64,000 nucleotides of DNA, taken from positions 50,216 through 114,215 of the forward strand of contig NZ_PDWW01000009.1 in assembly GCF_010093445.1 (NCBI RefSeq), in the 5' to 3' direction. Below are positions 54,648 through 63,816 of the stretch, in pieces; within the stretch, counting starts at the first letter, position 1, and the number at the start of each line of letters is the position of its first letter. The notes beneath the pieces were generated by a model, which saw only the letters and a program-made list of their open reading frames with translations, was not told the origin of the DNA and did no database searches. This DNA comes from Pseudoxanthomonas japonensis (GTDB lineage: Bacteria; Pseudomonadota; Gammaproteobacteria; Xanthomonadales; Xanthomonadaceae). The translations under genes and the position numbers were made by a program.

Positions 54648-55754
54648 TTACGTCGCCTGCACGAAGCTCGCAGCGACCTCCCGCGGTGCGCTGCGCAGGT
54701 ACTGCGGCGCGATGGCGATCGTCTCGCCCAGGGCCGCCGCCGCGTGCCACGGCCAACGCGGATCGTAGAGAACGGCGCGCGCGATGGCGATGGCATCGGC
54801 CTGCGCCTGCAGCAGGATGTCTTCCGCCTGTTGCGGCTCCGTGATCAGGCCGACCGCGATCACCGGCATCGCGACTTCACGCTTGATCGCCGCTGCGAAG
54901 GGCACCTGGTAGCCAGGCCCCAGCGCGATCTTCTGCGCCGGATGCAGGCCGCCGCTCGACACATGGATGAAGTGGCTGCCACGCGCATCCAGCGCCTTCG
55001 CCAGTGCGATGCTCTGCGCAAGATCCCAGCCGCCGTCGACCCAGTCGGTCGCGGAAATGCGGACCCCGACCGCCATCGACGCCGGCACCACGGCCTTGAT
55101 CGCATCGAACACCTGCAACACCAGGCGCATGCGATTTTCCAGCGCGCCGCCGTAGGCGTCGTCGCGCCGGTTGCTCAGCGGCGACAGGAACTGGTGCAGC
55201 AGGTAGCCGTGGGCGGCATGGATCTCGATCAGGTCCAGCCCGAGTCGCACAGCGCGACGCGCACTGTCGGCGAAGGCGGCGATGATCGCGTCGATGCCCG
55301 CCTGGTCCAACGAGCCCGGCGGATGCTGCCCCTCGGCATAGGGCAACGACGACGCCGATACCGTCTGCCATCCCTGCGGCGCGTCGGGTGCTATCTGTGC
55401 GCCGTGATGCTCCCACGGGCGGTGCGTGGATGCCTTGCGTCCCGCATGCGCCAGCTGCACGCCGATCGGCATCGTCGAGTACCTGCGTGCCGCCGCCAGC
55501 GCGCGGGCGAAGGCGGCTTCCGTCGTGTCGTCCCACAGGCCAAGGTCCGCCCAGCTGATGCGCCCCCGCGGCTCGACCGCGGTGGCTTCGATGATCGCAA
55601 GCGCAGCACCGGACTGGGCCAGGTTCGGCCAGTGGAAGGCGTGCCAGTCGGTCGCACGACCTTCGTCGGCGGAGTACTGGCACATGGGCGCGATGACGAT
55701 GCGGTTGGACAACGGCAACGGCCCCAGCGAGAGGGGCGAGAACAGGCGACTCAT
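54648..55754 (-). CDS. NADH:flavin oxidoreductase, Old Yellow Enzyme family (YqjM/XenA-like)
   Basis: 368-residue FMN-dependent TIM barrel. Visible: [23 protein letters not shown] (Cys modulating FMN, as in YqjM), [43 protein letters not shown] and a C-terminal [13 protein letters not shown] and DPRWPWHAA. Reduces activated C=C bonds of enones and nitro compounds with NAD(P)H. Start at the ATG at 55754; the frame upstream lacks similarity. Stands alone between purD and the MFS-acyltransferase. Confidence 0.92.
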   Translation of the reverse strand: MSRLFSPLSLGPLPLSNRIVIAPMCQYSADEGRATDWHAFHWPNLAQSGAALAIIEATAVEPRGRISWADLGLWDDTTEAAFARALAAARRYSTMPIGVQLAHAGRKASTHRPWEHHGAQIAPDAPQGWQTVSASSLPYAEGQHPPGSLDQAGIDAIIAAFADSARRAVRLGLDLIEIHAAHGYLLHQFLSPLSNRRDDAYGGALENRMRLVLQVFDAIKAVVPASMAVGVRISATDWVDGGWDLAQSIALAKALDARGSHFIHVSSGGLHPAQKIALGPGYQVPFAAAIKREVAMPVIAVGLITEPQQAEDILLQAQADAIAIARAVLYDPRWPWHAAAALGETIAIAPQYLRSAPREVAASFVQAT

Positions 55755-55896
55755 GAGGCAAGGACCGGACGACGTGGGGCGGCCACTATCCGCCTGCGCC
55801 ACAGGTCCATCAACGCCATCGACGGAACACTGTCGGGCGCGACGGCTGGCACCGCCATCGCGATTTGCTAGGCTGCGCGCAACCCACGGAGGGCGC

Positions 55897-57792
55897 ATGT
55901 CCAGCCACAGCCAGTTTTCGCTGCTGACACAACGGCGGTTCCTGCCGTATTTCACCGTCCAGGCGCTGGGCGCCTTCAACGACAACGTCTACCGGCAGGC
56001 GATCATCGCGCTGCTGTTCTTCCTGGGCGCCAGCGACGACCAGCTCTCGCTGTACGCCACGCTGGCGCCGGCGATCTTCATCCTGCCGTACTTCCTGTTC
56101 TCCGCCATCGCCGGGCAGTTCGCCGAGAAGCTGGAGAAACACCGGCTGATCGTCATCACCACGACGATGGAAATCGTGATCATGTCGCTGGCCGCGGTCG
56201 GCTTCCTGCTGCAGAACATGCCGCTGCTGCTGGTCGCGCTGTTCTGCACCGGCGTGCAGTCCACGCTGTTCGGACCGGTGAAGTATTCGGTGCTGCCCTC
56301 GATCCTCAAGCCGGAGGAACTGACCGGCGGCAACGGGCTGGTCGAGATGGGCACGTCGATCTCGATCCTGTGCGGCATGATCGCCGGCGGCATGATCTTC
56401 CAGGTGGCGGGCGCGTACGGGCCGCAGGCCGCCGCGGTCGCCATCGTGCTGCTGGCGGTGCTGGGCAACGTGATGTCGCGCCTCATCCCGCGCATGGATG
56501 CCGGGGCGCCGGACCTGGTGATCCGCTGGAACCCGATCCCGGAATCGCTTGCCGTGCTGCGCATGGCCAAGCAGCAACTGGCCGTACGCAACGCGATCCT
56601 CGGCGTGTCGTGGTTCTGGTTCTTCGGCACGCTGCTGACTTCGCAACTGCCGGCGTACGCCAAGCTGCACCTCGGAGCGGTGGACGGCTCGTCGACGCTG
56701 TACGTGTTCGCGCTGGCGCTGTTCTCCATCGGCACCGGTGTGGGCTCGCTGCTGTGCGAACGGCTGTCGGGCCGCACGGTCGAGATCGGCCTGGTGCCGG
56801 TGGGCGCGTTCGGCATGACGGCGTTCCTGCTGGATCTGTACTTCGCGCGGCCGGGTATCGCGCCGGTCACCGGGCTCAGCGTGGGCGACTTCGTCCGCCA
56901 GGCCGGCAGCCTGCGCATCATGATCGACCTCGTCGGCATCGGCATGTTCGCCGGCATCTTCGTGGTGCCGCTGTTCGCGCTGATCCAGAGCCGCACGCCC
57001 AATTCGCAGATGGCGCGCGTGTTCGCCGCGCTCAACATCCAGAACTCCGGCTTCATCGTGCTGGCCGCGCTGGTCGGCCTGGCGCTGCATGCACTGGGGT
57101 GGAGCGGACCGCAGATCTTCCTCGCGCTGGCCATCGCCAATGCCGTGGTCGCGATCTGGATCTTCACGATCGTGCCCGAATTCCTGATGCGCTTCCTCAG
57201 CTGGCTGCTGGTGCGCGCCCTGTACCGCTTGCGCCTGCACGGCATCGAGAAGCACGTGCCCGACGAAGGACCGGCACTGATCGTCTGCAACCACGTCAGC
57301 TACATGGACGCGCTGATCCTGTCGGCGACGATCCCGCGGCCGGTGCGCTTCGTCATGTACTACAGGATCTTCCAGATCCCGGTGATGAGCTGGATCTTCC
57401 GCACCGCCAAGGCGATCCCGATCGCCGGCGCCAAAGAGGATCCGGAGCTGATGCGCCGCGCATTCGAAGAGATCGACGCGGCGCTGGCGGCGGGCGAGAT
57501 CGTCGGCATCTTCCCGGAAGGTGCGTTGACGAAGGACGGTGAGATCGCCGCCTTCAAGTCCGGCGTGGAGAAGATCCTGGAACGGCGTCCGGTCCCGGTG
57601 GTGCCGATGGCATTGAAGGGCATGTGGGCCAGCATGTGGAGTCGGCGCGATACGCGGCTCGGCCGCATGCGGGTGCCGCGACGGTTCCGCGCCCACATCG
57701 AGGTCATGGCGGGCGAGCCGATGGACGGCGCGACCGTGGACGCGGATCAGCTGGAAGCCAGGGTCCGGTCGCTGCGAGGCGATGCTGCGTGA
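55897..57792 (+). CDS. MFS transporter fused to a PlsC-type acyltransferase (LplT-PlsC-like)
   Basis: 631 residues. Residues 1-430 form a 12-helix MFS unit like the lysophospholipid flippase LplT (YFTVQALGAFNDNVYRQAIIALL). Residues 440-631 are a 1-acyl-glycerophosphate acyltransferase with CNHVSYMDALIL (HX4D motif) and GIFPEGALTKDGEI. In E. coli LplT and Aas are separate; here flipping and reacylation of lysophospholipids are in one chain. Unlike full Aas-type fusions there is no acyl-ACP synthetase domain, so acyl donors must come from elsewhere. GGAGGG precedes the ATG. Confidence 0.92.
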   Translation: MSSHSQFSLLTQRRFLPYFTVQALGAFNDNVYRQAIIALLFFLGASDDQLSLYATLAPAIFILPYFLFSAIAGQFAEKLEKHRLIVITTTMEIVIMSLAAVGFLLQNMPLLLVALFCTGVQSTLFGPVKYSVLPSILKPEELTGGNGLVEMGTSISILCGMIAGGMIFQVAGAYGPQAAAVAIVLLAVLGNVMSRLIPRMDAGAPDLVIRWNPIPESLAVLRMAKQQLAVRNAILGVSWFWFFGTLLTSQLPAYAKLHLGAVDGSSTLYVFALALFSIGTGVGSLLCERLSGRTVEIGLVPVGAFGMTAFLLDLYFARPGIAPVTGLSVGDFVRQAGSLRIMIDLVGIGMFAGIFVVPLFALIQSRTPNSQMARVFAALNIQNSGFIVLAALVGLALHALGWSGPQIFLALAIANAVVAIWIFTIVPEFLMRFLSWLLVRALYRLRLHGIEKHVPDEGPALIVCNHVSYMDALILSATIPRPVRFVMYYRIFQIPVMSWIFRTAKAIPIAGAKEDPELMRRAFEEIDAALAAGEIVGIFPEGALTKDGEIAAFKSGVEKILERRPVPVVPMALKGMWASMWSRRDTRLGRMRVPRRFRAHIEVMAGEPMDGATVDADQLEARVRSLRGDAA

Positions 57793-57957
57793 GATGACCG
57801 GGCGTCGTCCTCGCTTCCGAGGGAGGTTGACGTGCAGGCATGCGGCGAATGGCGGTGCCGTGGTTCATTTTTCGCACAGGTCTGGCACTATTGGGCGGCC
57901 TGAGCGGCATGCACGCCGACTCGCACGCCCCTCCATCCCTGTACAAGGAAAGCCTGC

Positions 57958-58296
57958 ATGAGCGCCGTACCTCCCATGCCGCCGTCATCCGCCGCACCCG
58001 GCAGTGTCCCCAACCATCTTGCCTGGGCCATCGTGTCCACGGTGCTCGCGACCTGCCTGTGCTGTCCGCTCGGCCTGATCGGCATCGTGGCGATCGTGTT
58101 CTCGGCGCAGGTGAACACCAAGCTCAACCAGGGCGACCTGGAAGGTGCGCGTCGCTCGTCCGCCAACGCCAAGACCTGGTGCTGGGTAGCCACCGCGTTC
58201 GCCATCATCGGCCTGCTGCTCAATATCGTCATGCTGGCCACCGGCGGCATGGAGCAGTACATGGAGATGATGCAGCAGATGCAGCAGATGCAGTGA
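57958..58296 (+). CDS. CD225/dispanin family small membrane protein
   Basis: 112 residues. A Pro-rich N-terminus, then helix one (about 20-50) with ATCLCCPLGLIGIVAIVFSAQVNTKLNQGDLEGARRSSANAKTW, the dispanin core, and helix two (about 72-94). The tail is Met/Gln-rich (MMQQMQQMQ). The CD225 fold is shared with eukaryotic IFITM membrane-remodelling proteins, though bacterial roles are unknown. AAGGAAAG precedes the ATG. Overlaps the next gene. Confidence 0.85.
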   Translation: MSAVPPMPPSSAAPGSVPNHLAWAIVSTVLATCLCCPLGLIGIVAIVFSAQVNTKLNQGDLEGARRSSANAKTWCWVATAFAIIGLLLNIVMLATGGMEQYMEMMQQMQQMQ

Positions 58297-58706
58297 TCGC
58301 ACTGCGTCCCCTGCATTACCTTGCGTTGACGGCGGCGGCCCTGGTGGCCGCCGTCGGCGTCTGGCTGCTGCTGAACTTCGATCCCAACGCGGCGGACAGC
58401 CCGTTCCCCGGCTGCATGTTCCGGGCGCTGACCGGTTACCTCTGCGTGGGTTGCGGGCTCACGCGCGCCTTGCACGCGCTGGTGCACGGCGACCTGCCGC
58501 GGGCGTTCGCGATGAACCCGCTGGGCGTGCTGCTGTTGCCGGTGATCCCGCTGATGGTGGCCCACAGCCAAGGCTGGCAGCCGCGCGTGCTGGAACCCCT
58601 GATGCGCGTCCTGCTGGCGCCGACGTTCTGGCTGGTCCTGTTGCCGGCCTACTGGATCGCGCGGAACCTGCCGTGGTTTCCGTTCACGCTGCTGGCGCCA
58701 CCCTGA
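58293..58706 (+). CDS. DUF2752 membrane protein
   Basis: 137 residues from a GTG start overlapping the dispanin stop (GTGA). Three helices; the hallmark FPGCMFRALTGYLCVGCGLTRALHALVHGDLPRAFAMNPLG lies in the middle, with Cys pairs in PGC and CVGCG. DUF2752 proteins commonly sit next to TM2 or CD225 genes, suggesting a joint membrane complex of unknown role. Confidence 0.88.
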   Translation: MIALRPLHYLALTAAALVAAVGVWLLLNFDPNAADSPFPGCMFRALTGYLCVGCGLTRALHALVHGDLPRAFAMNPLGVLLLPVIPLMVAHSQGWQPRVLEPLMRVLLAPTFWLVLLPAYWIARNLPWFPFTLLAPP

Positions 58707-58754
58707 TCCCCGCTTCCGCGCCGCGGCAGCGGCGACCTCGCGCCCGGCGACGGA

Positions 58755-59639
58755 TCAGCTGACCCAGCCCCCGATCACGAACAGCGCCAGCACGGCGAGC
58801 CACAGCAGCAGGATGCGCCAGACCAGGCTCATCGCATCGCGCAGCTCGGGCAGTTCCCGCATGGCCTGCACCATGCCTTCTTCCGCATATTCCTCGGCTT
58901 CCTCCGCCAGTTCGGCGCGCACGCTGGCGCGTGCCGCCTGGGCCAGGAATCCCGTGTCCAGCCGGAAGCGCGCGCCACCGGCGTCGCGCCAGGTGGAGAA
59001 CACCGTGTCGAAGTTGCCGACCAGCGCCATCGCCAGCGTCATCAATTGCGCGACCGGCCATTCCAGTGCGGTCCGCAGCGCGCGGGCCCCCGCACGGTTG
59101 CGCTCGGGCAGCGCCGTCGCCGCGGCGCTGTGCACCGCCAGCCGGTAGAGGATCGCGCCGACCGGTCCCAGCAGCAGGAACCAGAACAGCACGCCGAACC
59201 ATCGCCGCAATGCATGGGTGAACACGGCCCCGACCAGGGCAGGACCGTCCAGCGCCGCGGTTTCGCCGGTAAGCCCGAGCCGCGCGATGGCGGCACGACG
59301 CGTTGTCGTGTCGTGCGCATCGATGACGGCTTCGACATCCACATCGAGATCGCGCGGTCCCCACGCATAGACCAGAACCGCGATGTCGAACAACAGGCCC
59401 GCGAGACCGTACACCGGGCCATCGAGCGACCACTGCAACAGCGCGACGACCAGCAGGACCGGCACCAGCGCCAATGCGATGCCGTAGCGCTCCTTCCAGA
59501 AGCCGCCATCGCGCGCCGATTCGCCCAGCCAGTGCATCCAGGCGTCGTACCAGCCGTATTGGCGGAACGACGCGACCAGCGAAGGCGCGACATGGCCGAG
59601 CACCAGCGCAAGCACGACGGCAACGAGCGTGATCGACAT
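58755..59639 (-). CDS. ampE: AmpE-like regulatory membrane protein
   Basis: 294 residues with four to five helices and the AmpE/CobD-like fold features FGVLFWFLLLGPVGAILYRLA and GNFDTVFSTWR. In other bacteria AmpE is encoded with AmpD and is linked to beta-lactamase induction and cell-wall recycling, but its biochemistry is unclear. No ampD is adjacent; it ends the minus-strand cluster erpA-nudC-ampE. Confidence 0.83.
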   Translation of the reverse strand: MSITLVAVVLALVLGHVAPSLVASFRQYGWYDAWMHWLGESARDGGFWKERYGIALALVPVLLVVALLQWSLDGPVYGLAGLLFDIAVLVYAWGPRDLDVDVEAVIDAHDTTTRRAAIARLGLTGETAALDGPALVGAVFTHALRRWFGVLFWFLLLGPVGAILYRLAVHSAAATALPERNRAGARALRTALEWPVAQLMTLAMALVGNFDTVFSTWRDAGGARFRLDTGFLAQAARASVRAELAEEAEEYAEEGMVQAMRELPELRDAMSLVWRILLLWLAVLALFVIGGWVS

Positions 59640-59678
59640 GCGGCTCCTCCGGATACCGGATTCTAGCGCGGGCGCGCG

Positions 59679-60650
59679 TTAACGCCCGGTCTCCGCCGGC
59701 GGACACGCGCTGCGCGCGCGCATGCCGGCGTGCCAGTGTTCGATCAATGCGCGTGCGATCGAGATCGAGGGCGACAGCAGCAGACCTTCGCCGTCGTCGC
59801 TGCCCTCGCGTGCGAGCGCCGCGTCGATCTCCTCAAAGGTGAACCAGCGGGCATCCTCCAGTTCGCCGTCGACCTGGGGAACATCCGGCTCGGCATCGGC
59901 ACAGAATCCCAGCATCAGCGCACCCGGGAACGGCCACGGCTGCGCGCCGAGATAGCGGCAACTGCGCACGCGCACCTGCGTCTCTTCCTGCACTTCGCGC
60001 ACGACGGTCTGCTCCAGCGTTTCGCCGGGCTCCACGAACCCGGCGACCACCGAGTAGCGTCGCGGCGGCCACGATGCCTGGCGTCCCAGCAACAGGCGCT
60101 CGCCATCGCTGACGGCGACGATCACGGCAGGATCGACCCGCGGATAGTGGTCCTTGCCGCACTGCGTGCAATGCGCGGTGTAGCCCGCACGGCGGAAGGT
60201 GATGTCGCCGCCGCAGACGCTGCAGAAGCGGGTGGACGACTGCCAGTGCAGCAGCGCCCGGGCCATCGCGAACACACCGGACTCGAACGAAGGCCATGTC
60301 GCGGCGGCACGGCGAAGATCGAGCCACGCCGGTGCCTGGACGGCGTGGTGACGGGCATGCGCGGCGAACCAGGCCACGTCGTCACGACGCCCCAGGAAAA
60401 GACTCGCCCCGGGACCGCCACCGAGCGAAGCGCCCTCGAACGCGAGCAACGTGCCGTCCGCCTGCGCGAGCGCACGTCCTTCCTCGTCGAGAATCATCAC
60501 GCGCGCGGACGGCCACAGGCGCGCCAGCGCCTCCGCGTCGTCGCGCAGCGCATCGGCACGATCCAGCGTATCGCCCGCGAAGGCGAAGCCGGAAAGAGGC
60601 CCAGGAAGAGAGGCGTGACCTGTCACGGAACGCGGCAGGCCGGGATTCAC
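59679..60650 (-). CDS. nudC: NAD+ diphosphatase / NAD-decapping hydrolase NudC
   Basis: 323 residues from a GTG start that overlaps the erpA stop by 4 bp. The zinc ribbon is FCSVCGG...[19 protein letters not shown], and the Nudix box [23 protein letters not shown] is intact. NADH-specific motif region ARWFTFEEI follows. Splits NAD(H) into NMN and AMP and removes NAD caps from RNA. Confidence 0.95.
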   Translation of the reverse strand: MNPGLPRSVTGHASLPGPLSGFAFAGDTLDRADALRDDAEALARLWPSARVMILDEEGRALAQADGTLLAFEGASLGGGPGASLFLGRRDDVAWFAAHARHHAVQAPAWLDLRRAAATWPSFESGVFAMARALLHWQSSTRFCSVCGGDITFRRAGYTAHCTQCGKDHYPRVDPAVIVAVSDGERLLLGRQASWPPRRYSVVAGFVEPGETLEQTVVREVQEETQVRVRSCRYLGAQPWPFPGALMLGFCADAEPDVPQVDGELEDARWFTFEEIDAALAREGSDDGEGLLLSPSISIARALIEHWHAGMRARSACPPAETGR

Positions 60651-61033
60651 ATGCTGAAACTGCTGCCGCAGCCGCAGGTCGTCTTCGCGTTCGGATTGCG
60701 GATGACGAACTGCGCGCCCTGCAGGCTTTCGCTGTAGTCCACTTCCGCCCCCATCAGGTACTGCAGGCTCAGCGGATCGACCAGCAACGACACACCATCG
60801 GTGTCGACGGCGACGTCGTCCTCGGCGCGGTTCTCGTCGAACTCGAAGCCGTACTGGAAGCCCGAGCAGCCGCCGCCCTGGATGTAGACGCGCAGCGCCA
60901 GGCCGTCGCTGCCTTCTTCCTGGATCAGCTCGCGCACCTTCGCAGCCGCAGCCGGCGTGAAGTTCAGCGGTCGGTCGATGGACTGGTAGTCGGGCGCGGC
61001 CGCCGCGGTGGGCAGGGAAACGACGGTGGTCAT
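60647..61033 (-). CDS. erpA: Iron-sulfur cluster insertion protein ErpA (A-type carrier)
   Basis: 128 residues. Conserved cysteines in [15 protein letters not shown] and [28 protein letters not shown] starts the domain. Passes Fe-S clusters to apoproteins such as IspG and, in this genome, presumably LipA. Start at the ATG at 61033, next to the end of the DUF6776 gene. Confidence 0.94.
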   Translation of the reverse strand: MTTVVSLPTAAAAPDYQSIDRPLNFTPAAAAKVRELIQEEGSDGLALRVYIQGGGCSGFQYGFEFDENRAEDDVAVDTDGVSLLVDPLSLQYLMGAEVDYSESLQGAQFVIRNPNAKTTCGCGSSFSM

Positions 61034-61070
61034 GCGGAAAGGATGAGGGCTGGGGGAAGGCAGTTCAAGG

Positions 61071-61799
61071 TCAGGGCGTGCCGGCGCCGGCACCCGCGCC
61101 CTCCTTCGCGGCCGCCTGCGTCCACGGGAACGACTGTTCCACGGCGGGGCCGCTCTGCGGCACCAGGCGGGCGATCACCCGGACCGGCTTGAACCCCGGC
61201 GGCAGCAACAGGTCGCCCTCGACCTGCTGGAAATACTTGAACGAATAGGGCACCCCGGGCGCATTCGGCTGTTGCCGCAGGTCGGCCCAGGCCAGGCGAC
61301 GCAGCTTGCCGGCTTCCGTGCCTTCGACCGACACCAGCAGGCGACCGGCATTCACCGCGCCGCGATTGAGGTTCTGGGTGAGGGTGGCGGTGAAGTGCCA
61401 CGCCTGCTCGTCCTGCGGCTGCAGGGTCAGTTCGTGCACGGACAGGCCGCGACGCTGCGCGGTGGCGCCGACGAACCGCTCGTAGAAGGCGACGTCGGCG
61501 CGCAAGCCGGCGATTTCCTCGTCGCGTTCGGACAGCGTGGCCTGCAGGTCGCGGTTGGCGTCGCGGCTGATCTGGTCGGAGCGCGACAGCGTGGCGACCT
61601 GCTGTTCCAGCGATTCGATGCGCTCCTGCTGGCCGCGCAGTTGGGCGGGCGTAGGTCCTTCGCCCGTGCTGCCGGCCATCGAGCGCCACACGGCCCATCC
61701 ACCGGCCACGACGACCAGGGCCAGTGCCACGGCGGCGATGACCGGCCCCCTCCTGAAGCGGGGCGGCGGCACGGTCGGCGGGAGCGGCCTGGCGTTCAT
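61071..61799 (-). CDS. DUF6776-type membrane protein with coiled coil (copy 2)
   Basis: 242 residues: a membrane helix (about 19-40), a coiled coil (about 55-105, [21 protein letters not shown]...) and a beta-rich C-terminal domain with [27 protein letters not shown]. It is clearly paralogous to the protein at 62280-63014, sharing SRSDQISR, [15 protein letters not shown], QRRGLxVH and the YFQQ...LLPPGF block. The two flank a bactofilin gene. Function unknown, possibly envelope or cytoskeleton-linked (inference). Confidence 0.82.
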   Translation of the reverse strand: MNARPLPPTVPPPRFRRGPVIAAVALALVVVAGGWAVWRSMAGSTGEGPTPAQLRGQQERIESLEQQVATLSRSDQISRDANRDLQATLSERDEEIAGLRADVAFYERFVGATAQRRGLSVHELTLQPQDEQAWHFTATLTQNLNRGAVNAGRLLVSVEGTEAGKLRRLAWADLRQQPNAPGVPYSFKYFQQVEGDLLLPPGFKPVRVIARLVPQSGPAVEQSFPWTQAAAKEGAGAGAGTP

Positions 61800-61846
61800 T
61801 GCCGCAGGATAGCGCGGCGGTTCCCAGCCGGCTCTGAATGAGCCGA

Positions 61847-62278
61847 TCAGGCGTCGGCGGCCGCCCAGGCTTCCGGCACCGGGCCGGCGTCATGCGTGGC
61901 GTGCTCGGCGGCCAGGGCATCGGCGTGCACCAGGCGACCGGTCAGTTGCGCGCCCGCGCTCATCTCCACGACCTTGTAGTGCAGGTTGCCCTGCACGCGC
62001 GCCTTGGTGGCCAGTTCGATGCGCTCCAGCGCGTGCACGTCGCCGACCATGCGCCCGTTGATCACCACCACCGGCGCCTGGATCTCGCCCTCGATGCTGC
62101 CCTGTTCGGCCAGCGTCAGCACGGCGCGCCCGCCGGCTTCGGCGATCACCTTCCCCTGGATATGACCTTCCACGTAGAGGCCGCCGCTGAACACGACATC
62201 GCCGCGGATGGTCACCTGCGGGCCGATCAGGGTGTCGATGGCACCCACGTCGGGGCGGATGGGCTTGGTCTTGAACAT
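61847..62278 (-). CDS. Bactofilin family cytoskeletal protein
   Basis: 143 residues. The central beta-helix repeats are visible (IDTLIGPQVTIRGDVVFSGGLYVEGHIQGKV...), with short unstructured ends. Bactofilins polymerise into filaments that localise cell-wall or stalk machinery. Encoded one base downstream of one DUF6776 gene and 47 bp upstream of the other, suggesting the two membrane proteins are its anchors (inference). Confidence 0.93.
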   Translation of the reverse strand: MFKTKPIRPDVGAIDTLIGPQVTIRGDVVFSGGLYVEGHIQGKVIAEAGGRAVLTLAEQGSIEGEIQAPVVVINGRMVGDVHALERIELATKARVQGNLHYKVVEMSAGAQLTGRLVHADALAAEHATHDAGPVPEAWAAADA

Positions 62279-62279
62279 C

Positions 62280-63014
62280 TCACTTGCCTCCTGCGGCAGT
62301 TGCGGTCTTCCAGTCGAAGGCCTGCTCCACCGCCGCGTCGTCGCCGTGCAGCGTCACCTTGACGCGTTGCGGCGTGAACCCCGGCGGCAGCATCACGTTG
62401 CCGTCCAACTGCTGGAAATAACGGAAGGAATAGGCCTGTCCCGGCGCGCTGCGCTGCTGGTGCAGTTCGTCCCACTGCACGGCCGCCAGCTTGCCGCCGC
62501 GCACGCCCTCGACGGTGAAGCGCATCTGGCCTTCACTGACCGCGCCGCGGTTCATCGTCTGCGTCAGCATGATCTGGTAGCGCCAGGTGCCGCCGTCCTC
62601 GGGGGCGAACTCGGCCACGTGAACGGTCAAGCCCTTGCGCTGGCTGGTCGATCCGACCAGCCGCTCGTAGAAGGCGACATCGGCCCGCAGTGCCGCGATC
62701 TCCTCGTCCCGTTCGGCCAGGGCTTCCTGCACCTCGGCGTTGGCGGCACGGCTGATCTGGTCGGACCGCGCGAGCGTGGATTCACGCTGGCGCAGGGAAT
62801 TCAATTCGGACTGCACCGCCTTGATGTCGCGCTCGGCTTTCGCCAGCGCCGCGGCGGCCCTCGCCAGCCTGGGCGCCGCCGTGTAGGTGGCCGTCCACCA
62901 TGTGGCTCCCATTGCGACCACCCATGCCAGGGCGAGCAGCAACGAGGCACCTCGGCGGCGGACGGCCACGTCGCGCGGCACGATCCGGAAGCGGGAGGGA
63001 ACAGGCGCTGACAT
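62280..63014 (-). CDS. DUF6776-type membrane protein with coiled coil (copy 1)
   Basis: 244 residues. One helix (about 25-45), a coiled coil (about 55-110) and the same C-terminal domain as the paralogue downstream (SFRYFQQLDGNVMLPPGFTPQRV). Start at the ATG at 63014 gives a basic N-terminus before the membrane helix; the longer frame upstream would overlap the divergent DUF4126 gene region. Its stop is followed after one base by the bactofilin start. First gene of the minus-strand cluster. Confidence 0.82.
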   Translation of the reverse strand: MSAPVPSRFRIVPRDVAVRRRGASLLLALAWVVAMGATWWTATYTAAPRLARAAAALAKAERDIKAVQSELNSLRQRESTLARSDQISRAANAEVQEALAERDEEIAALRADVAFYERLVGSTSQRKGLTVHVAEFAPEDGGTWRYQIMLTQTMNRGAVSEGQMRFTVEGVRGGKLAAVQWDELHQQRSAPGQAYSFRYFQQLDGNVMLPPGFTPQRVKVTLHGDDAAVEQAFDWKTATAAGGK

Positions 63015-63062
63015 GACGGACAGGCGGCAGGCGGCGCTCAGCCGGCAGCCAGACGGGACCCC

Positions 63063-63068
63063 TATACT
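63063..63068 (+). promoter_or_regulatory. Possible -10 box for the DUF4126 gene
   Basis: TATACT lies 45 bp before the ATG in the 98-bp divergent gap. No -35 of quality is seen at the usual distance. Confidence 0.3.
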
Positions 63069-63112
63069 CGCCGCAGTGGCGCGAGCCCTTGAGTCTAACG
63101 GGAGTGGCCGGG

Positions 63113-63733
63113 ATGTCCGAAGCGCATCTTTTCGTAATTGGGATCCTGTTGGCATGGATGGCCGGGATCCGGGTCTACCTCACCGTCTTCGGGGTGGGGC
63201 TGGCCGGCGCCCTGGGCTGGCTCGATCTGCCGCCCGCGCTGCAGGCCACCGAATCCTGGTGGGTGCTGGGTACCTCCGGCGCGCTGGCGCTGACCGAGTT
63301 CTTCGCCGACAAGATCCCGGGCGTGGATTCCGGCTGGGACCTGCTGCAGACACTGGCTCGCGTGCCGGCGGGCGCCTTCCTGGCAGCCGCCACCCTATCG
63401 CCCGACGGCCAGTTGAGCGGCGGCGTGCTGGCCGCCGGGGCGGGCGTCGCCCTGACCAGTCATGTGCTGAAGAGCGGCTCCCGTGCCCTGATGAACACGT
63501 CGCCCGAGCCGGTGAGCAACTGGGCCGCCTCGATCACCGAGGATGCCGTGGTGGTCGGCGGTCTGGCCCTGGCCTTCGCGCACCCCTGGATTGCGTTGTT
63601 CCTGGTGATCGGGGCCTCGGTGCTGATCGCGGTCGCCGTGTGGTGGGTGTGGCGCAAGGTGTCGCGCGGCCTGAAGCGCCTGCTGCAGGCGGCGCCACTC
63701 GCGGATGCGCCACCCCCGACCTCCGGCCCGTGA
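63113..63733 (+). CDS. DUF4126 family membrane protein
   Basis: 206 residues, about five hydrophobic segments. ILLAWMAGIRVYLTVFGVGLAGALGWLDLP at the N-terminus and ALTEFFADKIPGVDSGWDLLQTLARVPAGAFLAA are the DUF4126 core. Function unknown. The ATG at 63113 follows GGGAG; a TTG eight codons upstream is less likely. Confidence 0.87.
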   Translation: MSEAHLFVIGILLAWMAGIRVYLTVFGVGLAGALGWLDLPPALQATESWWVLGTSGALALTEFFADKIPGVDSGWDLLQTLARVPAGAFLAAATLSPDGQLSGGVLAAGAGVALTSHVLKSGSRALMNTSPEPVSNWAASITEDAVVVGGLALAFAHPWIALFLVIGASVLIAVAVWWVWRKVSRGLKRLLQAAPLADAPPPTSGP

Positions 63734-63816
63734 CAGGGACCGGTGCATCGGGGATCATGAAGCCTGCCTCGGCCGTGAACTTCATCGCATAATGGGGCTC
63801 AGCTTGGGGAAGCCTG

